Counted from the first letter of the stretch, positions 42,808-54,664 are shown. The stretch: DNA of 64,000 nucleotides from Tricholoma matsutake (GCA_026075535.2 AP026539.1:1550001-1614000); one strand, 5' to 3'. Made by a program: numbers and translations. Notes: generated from the sequence alone by a model not told the origin.

Positions 42808-45696
42808 AGGTTTCCCCATTGGTGACCCAGAATCATTACAATGTATTAGTATCCAAGGAAACCCAGAGTAAATCAGAAAATGAAATTGAGGAGGAGTACA
42901 ACCATTCTGAATCACGTGACAAAGAGGAGTACAACTGTTGTCAATCATGTGACAAAGAAAATTGTCACACACCATTTCCAAAAACACCTAAATTCTTTAT
43001 TCACTCTGCACGAATAGAACCCAAAATCACCTTGACTGTGGGACTGAAGACAGTGGACACGCATGCAGTGATTGATGTGGAAGCGTTGCTTGATAGTGGT
43101 GCTACAGGATTATTCATTAATTGGTCCTTAATTACCGGAAACAGTATTAACACACGCAAGCTGGCGCAACCTATAATGGTGTACAATATTGATGGAACAG
43201 TCAATCATGGAGGAACTATCAAGTAGGAGGTGACTATGGTACTAAAGTATCAAGAGCATCAGGAGCGAGCCATATTCGAAGTGTACAATCTTGGGAAAAC
43301 CAATCTAATAATAGGATGTCCATGGTTACAGAAGCATAATCCCAAAATTGATTGGAAAACTGGGAAAGTACAAATGACTTGTTGTCCTAAGGAATGTAAT
43401 GTGTATGGGAGGAAGATGAAGAAGGAGAAAAGGAAAAAGAAAGAGAAAGAACATCCGAGGAAGTATTCTGTTATGATGGAGGAGTGGGTGCCAAAAGTGT
43501 ATCATGAATATCTGTAAGTGTTCCAGAAGAAGGAGTCTGAGCGAATGCCGGTGCGGAAGCCATGGGATCATGGGATCGAGATGAAGCCAGGGTTTGTGCT
43601 GAAGAAGTCGAAGGTATATCCATTATCTCCGATGGAACAAGAAGAAGTGGATGCATTCCTGAAGGAGCAATTGCACAAAGGATACACACGACCTTCGAAA
43701 TCACCGCAGACATCACCAATATTCTTCATGCCAAAGAAAGACCAAAGGAAGAGGATGTGTACAGATTATAGGTATCTGAATGATGTGGAGAGGAATTATG
43801 ATGTGCATGACAAAGAGATGTTGGGGATAATACGAGCGTTGGAGGCGTGGAGGCATTATTTGGAAGGATGTATGCATCAAATTGAGATCTGGACTGATCA
43901 TCAAAATCTGCAATACTTCATGTCCGCTAAAAAGTTTAATCGCTGGCAAGCACATTGGGCACTATTCCTATTGTGTTTCAATTTTCACTTGGTCCACAAA
44001 GCGGGAAGCTTAATGAGGAAAGCAGATGCATTATCCAGACGTATTGATCATAAAAGGGGGGTGGAGGAGGACAATAAGAATGTTACCTTACTCAAACCCA
44101 AGTACTTTCACATTTGCGCTATGCATCAAGGGCATCTATTGATAGATAGTTCAGAAACGGAAATGTTGTCTAAAATTAGACAATGTTTGGAAATGGATGA
44201 TGAAGTAGTGGAAGCCGTGAAAGCTCTGAAGGGAGAGAAGAAAGGTAATATTAAAGGAGATGAATGGGCTGAGGAACAAGGGTTGGTGTTGTTTTGAGGA
44301 AAAGTGTATGTACCAAAGGATCAGGATTTGCAAAGGGAGATCATCCGGTTACATCACAATACGCTGACTGCCGGACACCCAGGAAGATGGAAGATGTTGG
44401 AATTAGTAATGAGAAATTATTGGTGGCCCAGAATTTTGAAGTATGTGTTGGGGTATGTGGATGGATGTGATATGTGCATGAGGGGGAAGAAATTTCCAGA
44501 AAAACCTGCAGGAAAATTAATGCCGAACCCTATACCTAAAGCACATATCTGTGGATTTTATTACCGGATTACCCGAGGCTCAAGGGTACAATGCAATATT
44601 TGTAGTATGCGACCGCTTCACAAAGGAGGTCCATATTATTCCTACTACTATAGAAACCTCATCATTGGGCTTGGTGCACCTCTATCTAAATCAGGTATGG
44701 CGGTTACATGGGTTACCTGATACCATTATCTCCAATCATGGACCACAATTTGCTTCCACATTTATGCGAGAACTGAACAAGATATTGGGAATTCAAACTA
44801 AACTATCTGTGGCATATCACCCGCAGACTGATGGGCAGACAGAGAGAATGAACCAGGAGTTGGAGCAGTACCTACATATGTTTGTCAACTACCGACAAAC
44901 TGACTGGCCCGAATGGCTGGCAATTGCCAAATTTTCCCACAATAACAAATTCTATTTGGCTACTTGTATGTCACCCTTTTTCGCGAATTATGGATATCAT
45001 CCTCGCATGGGAGTAGAACCCAGAAGGGAAGTCAAAGTACAGTCGGTAGAAGACTTTGTATCTAAGATGCAAAAGGTACAAGAGGAAGCAGAGGTGGCAT
45101 TGAAGAAAGCATGTGATGACATGATGCGACATGCGGATTGTACTCGAGCACGTGCTCCAGAGTACAAAGTTGGTGACTTGGTGTGGCTAAGTACCAAGGA
45201 CCTGAATATTCCACGACCTTCAAGGAAACTTATGGAGAAACAAGTTGGCCCATATGCAATCTCTAAAGTGATCTCGCCTAATGCGGTAGTGCTAAAATTA
45301 CCCCAATCATTCAAAATTGATCCTGAGATTATTGTATCCTGCCTATGCCCTTACTGCCCACCCACTATTCCTGGCCAACAAACTACTCTGCAACCTCCAA
45401 TAATAGTAGAAGGTGCTCCAGAATACATAGTTGAAGAAATTCTAGACTCACATCTTCGACGGAACAAATTGGAGTTCTTAATAAAGTGGAAAAACTATAC
45501 CAACAAAAATAATTTGTGGGAGCCCAAAGAGAATTGTAAGCAAGCCTGCAATGCAATCACCCAATTCTTTAAACATAACCTGAATGCTCTGCATTGCATT
45601 GCAAGAATGGTGTATGAGGGGATGAAATCCTGGCCTTACCAAAATTTCACAGAGGGGACAGATGCAATATTTTCTCGCCTGGAAGTCGAGGCATAA
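42738..45696 (+). pseudogene. pol: Gypsy-B pol with reverse transcriptase deleted; integrase and chromodomain retained
   Basis: Protease DSGATGLF near 43096. TAG at 43224 and TAA at 43515 interrupt the frame. At about 43780, CTDYRYLN is joined directly to DVERNYDVHDKEMLG, removing most of reverse transcriptase including the catalytic Asp pair. RNase H follows, then TGA at 44295 (Gypsy-A has Arg here). Near 44545 an 11-base deletion relative to Gypsy-A shifts the frame before integrase. From 44551 the frame is open for 381 codons: integrase D and E residues (ISNHGPQFA has His in the usual DRGPQF box; TERMNQELEQYL), a GPY-type tail and a chromodomain (EYIVEEILDSHLRRNKLEFL, IKWKNYT, LWEPKEN). 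Chromodomains direct integration to modified heterochromatin in this clade (family knowledge). Confidence 0.9.
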
Positions 45697-45707
45697 AAGG
45701 GGGGTAA

Positions 45708-46108
45708 TGTTAGGAAACCACCCCATTACCTAATAAAATTTCATTTTTATTTTATTATGTCGAATTACGCTACATTATGCCAAATGATGCTACACTTTGA
45801 TAATGTGAGAATTTTATTTCGCACGCATCAATATGTACACACATGTACAAGTGCATCGGTACCAACAATGTACAATATATGTAATATAGTATATAAACCC
45901 TAAATATATGCCTAGGGGACCCCAGTTGTGTTCTCTTAGGTATTCCACCTATGCTTTTGGTGTGAAAGGCCTTTCTCAACCAACTCATCTATTAATAACC
46001 CTCACATCAAAACCATCAGTTCCCCAATCACGTGCATGGATCCCGCCCCCTTCTTGTAGAGAGAACCCACATGGTCTCAGCTAGCAGATAGTGGGTGTCG
46101 CCCTAACA
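45708..46108 (+). repeat. Gypsy-B 3' LTR
   Basis: 401 bp, TGTTAGGAAACC to CGCCCTAACA, preceded by the purine tract at 45695-45707. Confidence 0.95.
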
Positions 46109-46420
46109 GTCCACACATAACAAGTAATATTGATTTCCATTTATAGATTTGATCGCATATTTTCCCCATAAGTCAATATGCATCAATTCTCTGGGTTCGG
46201 TTTGTTGTGTGGATATTTTAGGAAAGGGTTCTATGTGCTGCTTCGCCTCGGTACATGCGATACAGTCTGGTTTAGGACTGTGTTTATTGAGTTAAATCTG
46301 TTGACCAAATTCCTATCCAATAATTTCTGCAGGCCAGAATACCCAACATGCCCAAAGCACCTGTGCCAAGTTTCCCAATTGGGTGCCGCTGTGGCAGGGA
46401 AGATGTTCTATTGGTGCTCT
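46109..46420 (-). pseudogene. Copia-2 integrase zinc-finger fragment
   Basis: Translation gives NWETWHRCFGH, then CIACTEAKQHIEPFPK and MHIDLWGKYAIKSINGNQYY, matching Copia-1. Cut off by the Gypsy-B 3' LTR. Confidence 0.8.
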
Positions 46421-46439
46421 ATTGACCAGGAGGTCACAA

Positions 46440-47616
46440 TGTGTGAGGCAAGGTAAGTGAACTTGGTAAAACGTGAGGGCAAAGGTTGGTAAATGAGCAA
46501 ACAGCTTGATGAAAGGGAGAGGGGCATGCAGTAATGCACCAGAGTGAAGACGGCGCAAGCCGTGTAGCGAGAGGTGTGGTCGACGTCAATCGAAGACTCA
46601 AGCCACAAGATTACATGCCAATATTGTCGAAGGTGGATATTCAATGTGTTGAAGGGAAAGTTGCTCGTTTGGACTTTAGCAAGTAACTAAGTGAACCTCT
46701 TCACTGGAAATACTACTTGTAGTAATGGAATTTCAAGAGAACTAAAGAAATCAGGGCTGAAAGACTTCAAACTTGAATACTTAGCTTAACTTCTACACCT
46801 TGGTGTGTAGTAATCTTGGGTAGCCTTCGAGAACTCAGAGGGAAACTTAAGAGGAATGCGAAATGAGAGTCCAAAGTTACTTGTCCCGTTCAAGAGGTGG
46901 GGAGACACCTTTATACAAGTCAGGTACCAAAAGTGAGAAAACCATGTCATGCTCATTCTCTTGTGCCAACAGGACCAATCAACCAGAGAGATAAACTATT
47001 AAAGAAGCAGAGTTGTTGAATTTGGAAAGTGTTGTTGATCTTCAAGATATGGTCGGTGTTTGCATGGCAGATGATGTTGCAGTGGTGTCGTCGAGTTCTC
47101 GTCTCAGGATTTCAGCAACCGGGGATGACTTGGGGAGAGGACAGTGTCAAAATTCTCTATTGACGTCACGTCACCTGTGCCTCCAGCAAGCACAGAGAAC
47201 ACTCAAGAGGTGTCCCTCGACCCTACCGTCCGATCGATCGACCCATCATACTAAGAAGTTGAGTAGCCAGTGGAAGGGGAATTGGTTCGAATCCCGGATC
47301 ATCATCAAGATGAGTTATAAATAGAAAATGGAAGTGTCAGATGTAAAAACAATTAATAACTGGAACTGTTCCATCTTGCTGAGGAAGCGTCGAAATGTGA
47401 TGGGACACGTGATTGACATGTCATATGAAGATATGAGTTGTTCGTGCTGTGAAGGGTCGAATAATGTACTGTAATGGATGAAGACAAAGTTAGTAACTGG
47501 AAGTACTGAAGGATGTAGGAAAAAGGGAAGGGTATACAGCAGTCCAAGTGTTCCGGTGCATGAAGGTGCATCTATGACAAAATTCCCGAGGATGGGGAAG
47601 TTGGCAAACAGGCCTA
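46440..47616. other. Unassigned insertion-like stretch within Copia-2
   Basis: Copia-2 protease and integrase should be nearly adjacent, but 1.2 kb of unrelated sequence separates them. No transposase ORF. Near 47285 a GGTTCGAATCCCGG word equals a tRNA B box, and TAGCCAGTGG lies about 21 bases upstream, too close for a real tRNA A box. A SINE-like origin is possible. Confidence 0.3.
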
Positions 47617-48165
47617 CTACCCCTTCCACACCACATCATTATTGATGAATGATCGGTGATCGGTGGCTTCTATTGTAAGCGTCAGGTGTTGGTTGCATAC
47701 AGTTAATTCCATCTTGTATAAGTGGTTGTTAACCTTGTTCCCTTGTGCTATTTTCTTCCCCTCCTTAGTGACAAAGGTAATTCTTCCCTTTCCACCTGTA
47801 TATCTTCCCCCAGCTGCATCCCATTGCCCCAACAAAATCAAATTATTCCGTGTTCCAGGTACATGGAGTACATCCTCCAAGCGCAAAATATAATTGTGAC
47901 CATTACATGTCAAAATTAATTCAACAGTTCTGTGGCCCTCAACTTTCACTTCTTTACCACCTACACCTGTTATGGAACATTTTTCCACAGGTGTGTATGC
48001 AATAAAGGCTTCTCTTTGATGTGTAACACGTGAAGTTGTTGCTGAATCAGCTAACCAGTCATACCAGATCAATCGCTCATCATTTCCATCCAGGTTACAG
48101 GCTTCATATGTGTCAAAATTGTAAAGTTCTTCATTTACTGGAAATGTGATCAATTCCTCCCCCAC
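47617..48165 (-). pseudogene. Copia-2 protease region
   Basis: 182 codons. The aspartic protease box reads WLADSATTSRVTHQREAF (Asp-Ser-Ala in place of Asp-Ser-Gly), then VEGHRTVELILTCNGHNYIL, LEDVLHVPGTRNNLILLGQW. The D-S-A variant is known in Copia proteases, so activity is not excluded by this residue alone. Confidence 0.75.
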
Positions 48166-48169
48166 ATTT

Positions 48170-49222
48170 GAATCTTTGGTACCCTTCTTTGATCCCTCTT
48201 TTTGCTTCTCTTTTCCCTTCTTTTTCCTCCAACAATCTCTTTCTTATGTCCTATTTTTCCACAGTTCCAACATTTGTTACCGGCATATTTGCAACATTTA
48301 CTTGACCAATGTCCTGGTCACTTACAATGTTTGCAATAAGGTTTGTTGGAGGATTTATGATCAGTGATGTGCTCTTCCAAAGTTTTGGTAGTTCTGCTAT
48401 TCTTCTGGGTATTAACCAGGTTTGTGCTAGAACCATTAGAATACTTGTTATGCGAGCACATCATATGAATTTTATATTCCTCCAAAATAAACCAATAAAG
48501 GAATCTGAGGATATTCTCCTTTTGGGGTCTGGATCATTGGGATCATTGGCATTCCCATTATAGGGTTCAATGTAAGTCTGCCAAGACGAAGGTAAAGACA
48601 CCAAAATAATTGCTTTGAAGCACATGTCCAAAACATGGAATTCAGCATTGGGGAATTTGTTGATGCAGTTGCAATATGATTTAAGCATGTCAAGGTGCTT
48701 TGGGAGATCATCTGCATCTAGTATCTTGGTCTCATATAACAGGCACTGTATATGATTTACTGTTTGATGTGACTTGTTCTTGTGAGTGACCATAAGCACT
48801 GAATACATCACTTCAGCTGATGTTTTCGATCTGACATGATTAATTTGAGAGGAGGTGACATTATGCATGATTACTTGTTGCACCCAAGAGTTGTTTTTGT
48901 CCCAGTTATTTGTGTTAACAGGATCTTTGGTTTCATCTGGTCATTTCACACTGCCAGTAGTATATCCAGTTATATCACAATTGATAAATACCCTTTTCAT
49001 TCTCTCCTTCCATTTGTGCCAATTCTTGTCCATTAAGTGATTGCATTCGGTGATTCTGTTCACATTTGAATATTCTTTTGTCCAAATCAATTTGATTGCT
49101 GGTTGAGCTGCGGCCTGTTGCCATTGTCAAGAAGCATTAGAGGTGTAAATTCTGCTAGCTCAAATAGGGGTTGAGGGTGCATCTTCCTCAGGCTCTTCTG
49201 GTTCAACAAGGTGATCTGACAT
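48170..49222 (-). pseudogene. Copia-2 gag
   Basis: The frame begins MSDHLVEPEEPEEDAPSTP, with a UBN2-type gag core at 48883-48461 (VMYSVLMVTHKNKSHQTVNH, LDMLKSYCNCINKFPNAEFH). A Cys-rich tail at 48436-48240 includes CWNCGKIGH, a degenerate zinc knuckle. Stops and frame changes are present. Confidence 0.7.
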
Positions 49223-49469
49223 AGTGTGTCCAAGTCCAGAATGAGTTATTTAAATATGAAAAAGGCCAGGGCCCATAATCTATCGGGATTATGGTGTGAA
49301 GGAGAAGTTTGAAGGGATTAAATGATGGGAGTTTAGGACAAGGTAGAACATCTCGTATTCTCCTATACTACAATGTACATATGTTGTGATCTATAAATAC
49401 ATTGTGTTCTATTTTTACATGTGATGCACTAACATATTGCCCTAGGATTGACTATCCCAACAACAGCAG

Positions 49470-49985
49470 TCAATGACAATGACAATGCTGCCACCCCATG
49501 CCCAACACTATGTCATGCAGCACCACCACCCTGCCTATGAACCACTGCTCATAGGGGGAAAAGGGGGTGCTGACAACAAGCAACATGATGATGGACATCA
49601 GACAACACCATGTCACCCAGCACCACAGGGGGGAGGATGACAACACAGGGACAATGGATAACAATGCACACATGGGGAGGGCTGATGAACAACAACATGA
49701 CAATGAACACGATGCAGGGGATGACAAACGACAGAGGCTACAAGTGACAATGAGGGGACAACAAACAACAACACAGGGACAACAACACAGGGACAACAAA
49801 TGACAATGATGAATAAGGGGTACAACAAACAACAGGGCCAACAACAATGAATACAGGGGGATGATGTGTGACACCCCACTCTCCCTACAAACATGAGACA
49901 GTGCTTTTTCTTTTCTTTCTTTTGTTTTGCTCTTTTTTTTCCTTTTCTTATTTTATTCTATTAGCAACACCCCACCACTACGTGA
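49470..49985 (-). repeat. Dispersed repeat family R, copy 3 (inverted, 5'-truncated)
   Basis: The reverse complement aligns with 18840-19370: an A-rich run, then CATTTGTAG-like GTTTGTAGGGAGAG, a TTGTTGTCCCTG-type minisatellite and CTATGAGCAGTGGTTC near the end. Long ORFs here on both strands are repeat artefacts. Confidence 0.55.
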
Positions 49986-49997
49986 GTCGTGACCAAA

Positions 49998-50077
49998 GTA
50001 GTGGAAGTGGAACTCAGGAAAAGGAGTTCCACTTCCACTTGAGTTCCACTGAGTTCCACTAACACCTGAGTTCCACA
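49998..50077. repeat. Inverted GAGTTCCAC/GTGGAACTC cluster
   Basis: Five copies of (A/G)AGTTCCACT or its complement within 80 bases, including an inverted pair able to form a hairpin. Confidence 0.5.
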
Positions 50078-50262
50078 GATGCCATCCTGCCCCACGCTGC
50101 ACTGTGCTTAGGATTGCACCAGAAGTCGAACTCCCAAGCACGTGACAAATATACCGGATGCGTCCCACGAGACATGTCATATTCAGCATTGATCCTCTTT
50201 GTGATCATGGATACTTGTCTGTTCAAAACTTTGAATTTGATTACAGTAGTATATATGTGAAA

Positions 50263-52140
50263 TTACATTGGGTATGACCTAAAAGTAAAAGCACTGCCAG
50301 AGAGTGTCAGTGGCATCATAAATGTAGGATTCAGGGCAGGATCAAGGGGCGGAAGGTGAGATTGTGGTGCCACCCATGGACCGTTGTATTCCACGTAATC
50401 AAAGTGTCTGATTTTTGCGGTGTCTGAAAGCAGTGTGAGAGACGTTGGGAGATAATGTGGCAATGTGGCTTTGGAGTCGAAACCTTGCATGCTCATGTAC
50501 AAAGTGTCAGGCTCAGCATCTGAGACAGGTGTTGTGTTCTTGTCTACCATATCATTTTTGGTTGGAATCCTTGCCTTGCCTCTTGACCCCTTTTTGCTGG
50601 CTTGCTGTTTGACTCCAGTATGTGCTTTCAACTCCTTTTTCTTCTTGCATAACTCTTTTGCCAAGGTTTTCAATGCCTTTTGCACTTCTGAAGCCTCCCA
50701 TATCTTCTCATCCAAAATTTCCAGAGATTCCTCTGCCTCCTTCCGGTCAGCAGCTGGCTGAGCATGCCCTTCCTTATGCTTACAATTTGCATGATCATGT
50801 TCAGGTTTCATATTGCAGTGATTGGGTAAAATGCAGTCAATTTTGGCCTGCCAAAGTTTTGCCTCAACGCCACAGTCAAATTCATAAGCTCTACAGGTGG
50901 TGGCATAAAATTAGATATGGTGATACTCTTTTACTGTCAATAGTTGGACTTACTTCTTGATTGCCTCTAGTATGGGAAGACCAATCCCAATGTGCATGTT
51001 TGTGTGTGGATGGGCACTTTTGTTGAGATTGGTGTCACCTGGAGTTAAGTACCAGTCTTCTTCTGGGATTTTGCTCATGAACTCGTTTACAGATGGAATA
51101 AACCAGGGGCTTGATTTCTTATCGATTATCCAGTCTAGAAGTTCATTCTCAGCTCAGTGGTGTGTTGCAGGTTGTCACAATGATTGCTGACTCACCACAT
51201 AATTTCTTGTATTGTGATTCCTTGCAGAATTTGATGAATTTGGCAACCTCTTCACTAGTCTTCAGGAATGAAAAGCACCAGACACGATCCATTGTCTCTG
51301 CAGGGATTGAGATGGCAAGATTATTGAATTTTCTGATCAAAACTGTACCCTGAGCATAGATCCTGGTGGCCATGGGAGTGAATGTCAACGTACTGGTCAA
51401 GATGAGGGATACATGTCCAGATTATGAACTGGACTATTTCTTGAGGATCATATGTGGTGATGCCAGTTTTCTCAGGCACATTGGCTTTACCAGATCACCT
51501 CCACATGCATTGACTTGTGGTTGGCAACCATCCACAAGAATCACTTTCAAACCAGAGCCATCCATAAATTTGAACTTTACTCGGGTTGCTGTGACACGCT
51601 CAATGGTGTCCCATAGTCACTCCACATTTGTTGGAATGCACTACATGTCTCGTGATTGCAGTAAATTTGTGCAATGGTGATTCCTAATATATCATCTCAG
51701 GTTAACAACAACAAAATGACTGATAAAATTATGCTCACTCATGTTCAGTTTCTTATCCCAAATCACAACTTCCCACTCTTTTCAGTTACCAAAGACTCGC
51801 TTATAAGTATTGTCATGGAGTGACACATCAGTGGTATGGATCTGGTTGGCCAGGAAAGGGAGCATGGTAATGATCATATCTACACCATCTCGAGACTGAA
51901 CCTCATGAATGTACTGCTTCTCAGAACAAAGCTTTTCTCATCCAACCTTCTGATGGTACAGGACACCTGTGTAAACAAGCTGGTGAGTCACTGCAAGCAA
52001 TCATCATCTCAACAATACCTTCTATTCCATTGCCATGTGGATTTTCAGCTGATCTGGGATCATAGATCAACTTATGATGCAGGCAAGAATTTGCAAGTGC
52101 TGGATCTACAGCTGCAGGAATTTTGCCTCTGAAGAGCTCC
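50263..52140 (-). pseudogene. Uncharacterised Agaricomycete-type gene, degenerate, multi-exon
   Basis: Segments from right to left: KFKFMDGSGLKVILVDGCQP and GGDLVKPMCLRK (about 51610-51440), VLIRKFNNLAISIPAETMDR with a Lys-rich helical part (51330-51190), WIIDKKSSPWFIPSVNEFMS and EEDWYLTPGDTNLNKSAHPH (51130-51010), then EAKLWQAKIDCILPNHCNMK and a coiled coil (KEAEESLEILDEKIWEASEV) followed by a Lys-rich basic patch and a Pro-rich tail ending at 50263. I recall similar repetitive ORFs in other mushroom genomes but no named function. The stops in the right half mark it as decayed. Confidence 0.45.
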
Positions 52141-52269
52141 TGTGTGCTTGCAGCTAGAGGACCGAGAATAAGAGAAAATTATTTCATTAAATCTTGACAC
52201 AGTGCATTGTTACATGAGCAAGTCCATACCCGAATCACATTTGACAACAGTAAGAGCTGTCACACCTGC

Positions 52270-52684
52270 TATAAGGGCAACCTCAGCCTCTAGCAAAGGC
52301 AAATCCGAAGTTAAAATTATACTACATATTACAGGGATTGGGGACGCACCTAGCAAAGGGAAATTCGAAGAGAAAACTCTAAGGATCCCTTTGCCGATGC
52401 CCAGTATATGTGAAGATGACAAAAATCAAATAATAACCTAAAAATAGAAAAGGCGGAGATAGGCAGATCAAGGCTGCAAAATGACATCATACCAAGGGGT
52501 AGATGTTGGAAGGGGTGCTCTGCCTCTAAATATAAAACTGTCAACATGCACAAACATGATAGAAAGGGAAATTAGTAATAAAATCCGGGAAAATGAAGAA
52601 TAGAAGGAAATGAAGTGAGGAAAGATATAGAACAAACGTAAAAAATAGGAGAAACACACAGGGCACCCCCATAGTCCCCTTACA
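52270..52684 (-). repeat. Gypsy-C2 3' LTR
   Basis: Plus-strand view TATAAGGGCAACC to CCCCTTACA; 415 bp, diverged from the 426-bp LTRs of copies 1 and 3. Confidence 0.9.
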
Positions 52685-52779
52685 TCACCCCCTCTCTAAG
52701 ATGCATCGCCCTGATGCATTTGAAATCACATACGACCAAAGTCCATGACTTGAATGCAACACAGTGCAGCAGTGTGCCG

Positions 52780-54060
52780 TCAGTGGAATTCCTTGACTAA
52801 CCGAGGGGCATTCACGTCAGACTCTTCAACCCATGAGTTCTCCTCATATCCATAACCCTTCCAATGCACCAAATACTGGAGTTTTCCTTGATGCAACCAG
52901 CTGTCCAAGATCAACTCGACTTCATATTGGGGTTCTCCCTCAATCACTGTAGGCAGTGGTGGTGGGTGTGAATGGTGTCCTGGGAATGGATCTGGGGGAG
53001 CTGGAAGGAGTTTGACAACATGGAAGACTGGGTGGAGTCTGGACATGGAGGCTGGGAGGTGTAGACGATAGGCATGCATTCCAACACACTTGACAATGGG
53101 GAAAGGTCCCAGGAAGCAATGAGCGAGTTTCTTGGATGGACGCGTAGTGGAGATGTCACTGGAGTCAAGATAAACTTGATCAACAACCTTGTACTGAGGG
53201 GTCGGAGAATGGCGTTGGTTGTAAAAGTGTGCCATGTCATCCTTCGCCTTTGCTAAGGCTGCCTTTGCCTCCTCCAAGCTATCCCTCATGTGTTCTGTGA
53301 ACTCATTCACCATCTCAATGTGTGAGGGAGTTTGGCAAGGTTCAAATCCTATGCGTGGATGTCATCCAGTGTCTAAGAGAAAAGGGGTCTGTTGAGTGGA
53401 AGCATGGACATGGTTGTTGTATCCAAACTTGGCCAAGGGGAGAAGATTGTCCCAATTGTCCTGGCATTCATTGACAAAGATGCGGATGTACTGCTCCAGT
53501 TCCTGGTTGACTTGCTCAGTCTGGCTGTCAGTTTGTGGGTGATAAGTGGTCAAAGCAAGGAGTTTGATTCCCAGGAGTCGGTACAGCTCGCGAGTGAACT
53601 CTGCCATGAACTGAGGGCCACAATCAGAGAGGAAAGCACCAGGAAGTCTGTGTAATTTCCACACATGGTGGAGGTAGAGTTGGGCAGCACCCAGGGCACT
53701 GACAGTGGTGTGAGTGGGAATGAAGTGAGCACATTTTCCCACTGAATCAACTGTGCACATCACCACATCAAACCCATTCGACTCTGGCAACTCCACAACA
53801 AAGTCGACACTGACAACATCCCAATGACTCTCTGGAACAGGAAGAGGGTGTAGCTCGCCAATGGGTTTGTGATGAGGAACCTTGGTGCATAAGCAAAGGT
53901 CACAAGTGCGACAATACTGACCAATGAGGCATGACATTTGTGGCCACCAATAATTCCATGAGGTGAGCTCCAAGGTCTTCCAGCATCCAGGATGACTGGC
54001 AATCTGTGAGTCATGGTGTTGGGATATGATGCGCCAGCAAAGGTCTGGGTCATTGGGGAC
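52780..54060 (-). pseudogene. Gypsy-C2 integrase and chromodomain, stop-containing
   Basis: Integrase zinc region (YCRTCDLCLCTKVP), D residues in SVDFVVELPESNGFD and SDCGPQFMA, E in TEQVNQELEQYI, then a stop near 53361 (after FLLDTG) where copy 1 has Arg. Chromodomain follows (LQYLVHWKGYGYEENSWVEE). Compared with copy 1, several Arg codons became Cys, His or Gln, as expected from CpG transitions. Confidence 0.9.
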
Positions 54061-54072
54061 GTAGATGTGATC

Positions 54073-54498
54073 TGTAAGGGGACTAAGGGGGTGCCCTGTG
54101 TGTTTTTCCTATTTTTTATGTTCGTCCCATATTTTTCCCCACCTCATTTCCTTCTATTCTTCATTTTCTATGATTTTTCCAGATTTTATTACTAATTTTC
54201 CCTTGCTATCATGTTTGTATATGTTGACACTTTTATATTTAGAGGCGGAGTACCCCTTCCAACACATACCCCTTGGTATGATGTCATTCGGCGGCCTTGA
54301 TCCGCCTATCTCCGCCTTTTTCTATTTTTAGGTTATATTTGATTTTTGTCGTCTTCACATATACTGGGCATCAGCAAGGGGATCCTTAGAGTTTTCTCTT
54401 CGGATTTCCCTTTGCTAGGTGCGCCCCCAATGCCTGTATTATGTAGTATAATTTTAACTTCGGATTTCCCTTTGCTAGAGGCTTAGGTTGCCCTTATA
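54073..54498 (+). repeat. Gypsy-C1 5' LTR
   Basis: TGTAAGGGGACT to TTGCCCTTATA; the ends form the imperfect inverted pair TGTAAGGG/CCCTTATA. Confidence 0.9.
54360..54397 (+). promoter_or_regulatory. Predicted Gypsy-C LTR promoter and self-primer RNA end
   Basis: TATACT at 54360 (in CACATATACTGG) lies 28 bases before AGAGTTTTCT (54388-54397), which is complementary to the primer site at 54501-54510. Confidence 0.5.
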
Positions 54499-54500
54499 GT

Positions 54501-54510
54501 AGAAAACTCT
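54501..54510 (+). other. Predicted Gypsy-C self-priming site
   Basis: AGAAAACTCT begins two bases after the LTR end and pairs with LTR bases 54388-54397. The 2-base offset equals that in Gypsy-B. Confidence 0.5.
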
Positions 54511-54664
54511 CCCCTAAGGCCCGAAAATCGCGAACGCGCTGCCCAAAATAGGCAGGTACGGACTGGACGACGCTTCCCAAAGCTCCACAGAGTCCCTACA
54601 CACCGTTCCAGATACTCTCGCCTTTATTGCGCCGCCATTTTCGCCAAACGCGCTCCCTAGCGAC

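Larger units (their letters stand above)
40985..46108 (+). mobile_element. Ty3/Gypsy chromovirus, Gypsy-B (plus strand), decayed
   Basis: 5' LTR (truncated, 40985-41269), leader with primer site, gag 41767-42807, pol pieces 42738-45696 ending in a chromodomain, purine tract AAAAGGGGGGTAA and full 3' LTR 45708-46108. It is the same family as Gypsy-A but keeps gag and the chromodomain while losing most of reverse transcriptase. The right junction enters Copia-2 integrase; the left side is replaced by a Gypsy-D LTR, so no target duplication can be read. Confidence 0.9.
46109..49462 (-). mobile_element. Ty1/Copia element Copia-2 (minus), truncated by Gypsy-B
   Basis: From right to left: LTR-like sequence starting TGTTGGGATA at 49462, gag from ATG near 49222, protease 48165-47617, and the integrase zinc region (46109-46410) that stops where the Gypsy-B LTR begins. 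It is related to Copia-1: AKSINGNQYYLL versus AIKSINGHQYYLL. Reverse transcriptase and RNase H are missing. Confidence 0.8.
52270..54072 (-). mobile_element. Gypsy-C copy 2 (minus), truncated by Gypsy-C copy 1
   Basis: 3' LTR at 52270-52684 and pol 3' half to 54072, where the TGTAAGGGG end of copy 1 begins within the integrase region. It differs from copies 1 and 3 mostly by CG to TG or CA. Confidence 0.9.

Noticed and set aside
47264..47298. tRNA gene suggested by GGTTCGAATCCCGG
   Set aside because: No acceptor-stem pairing; the A-box-like word is only ~21 bases upstream, so no cloverleaf can form.
49470..49894. Cys/Leu-rich and Gln/Asp-rich ORFs
   Set aside because: Minisatellite artefacts of repeat family R.
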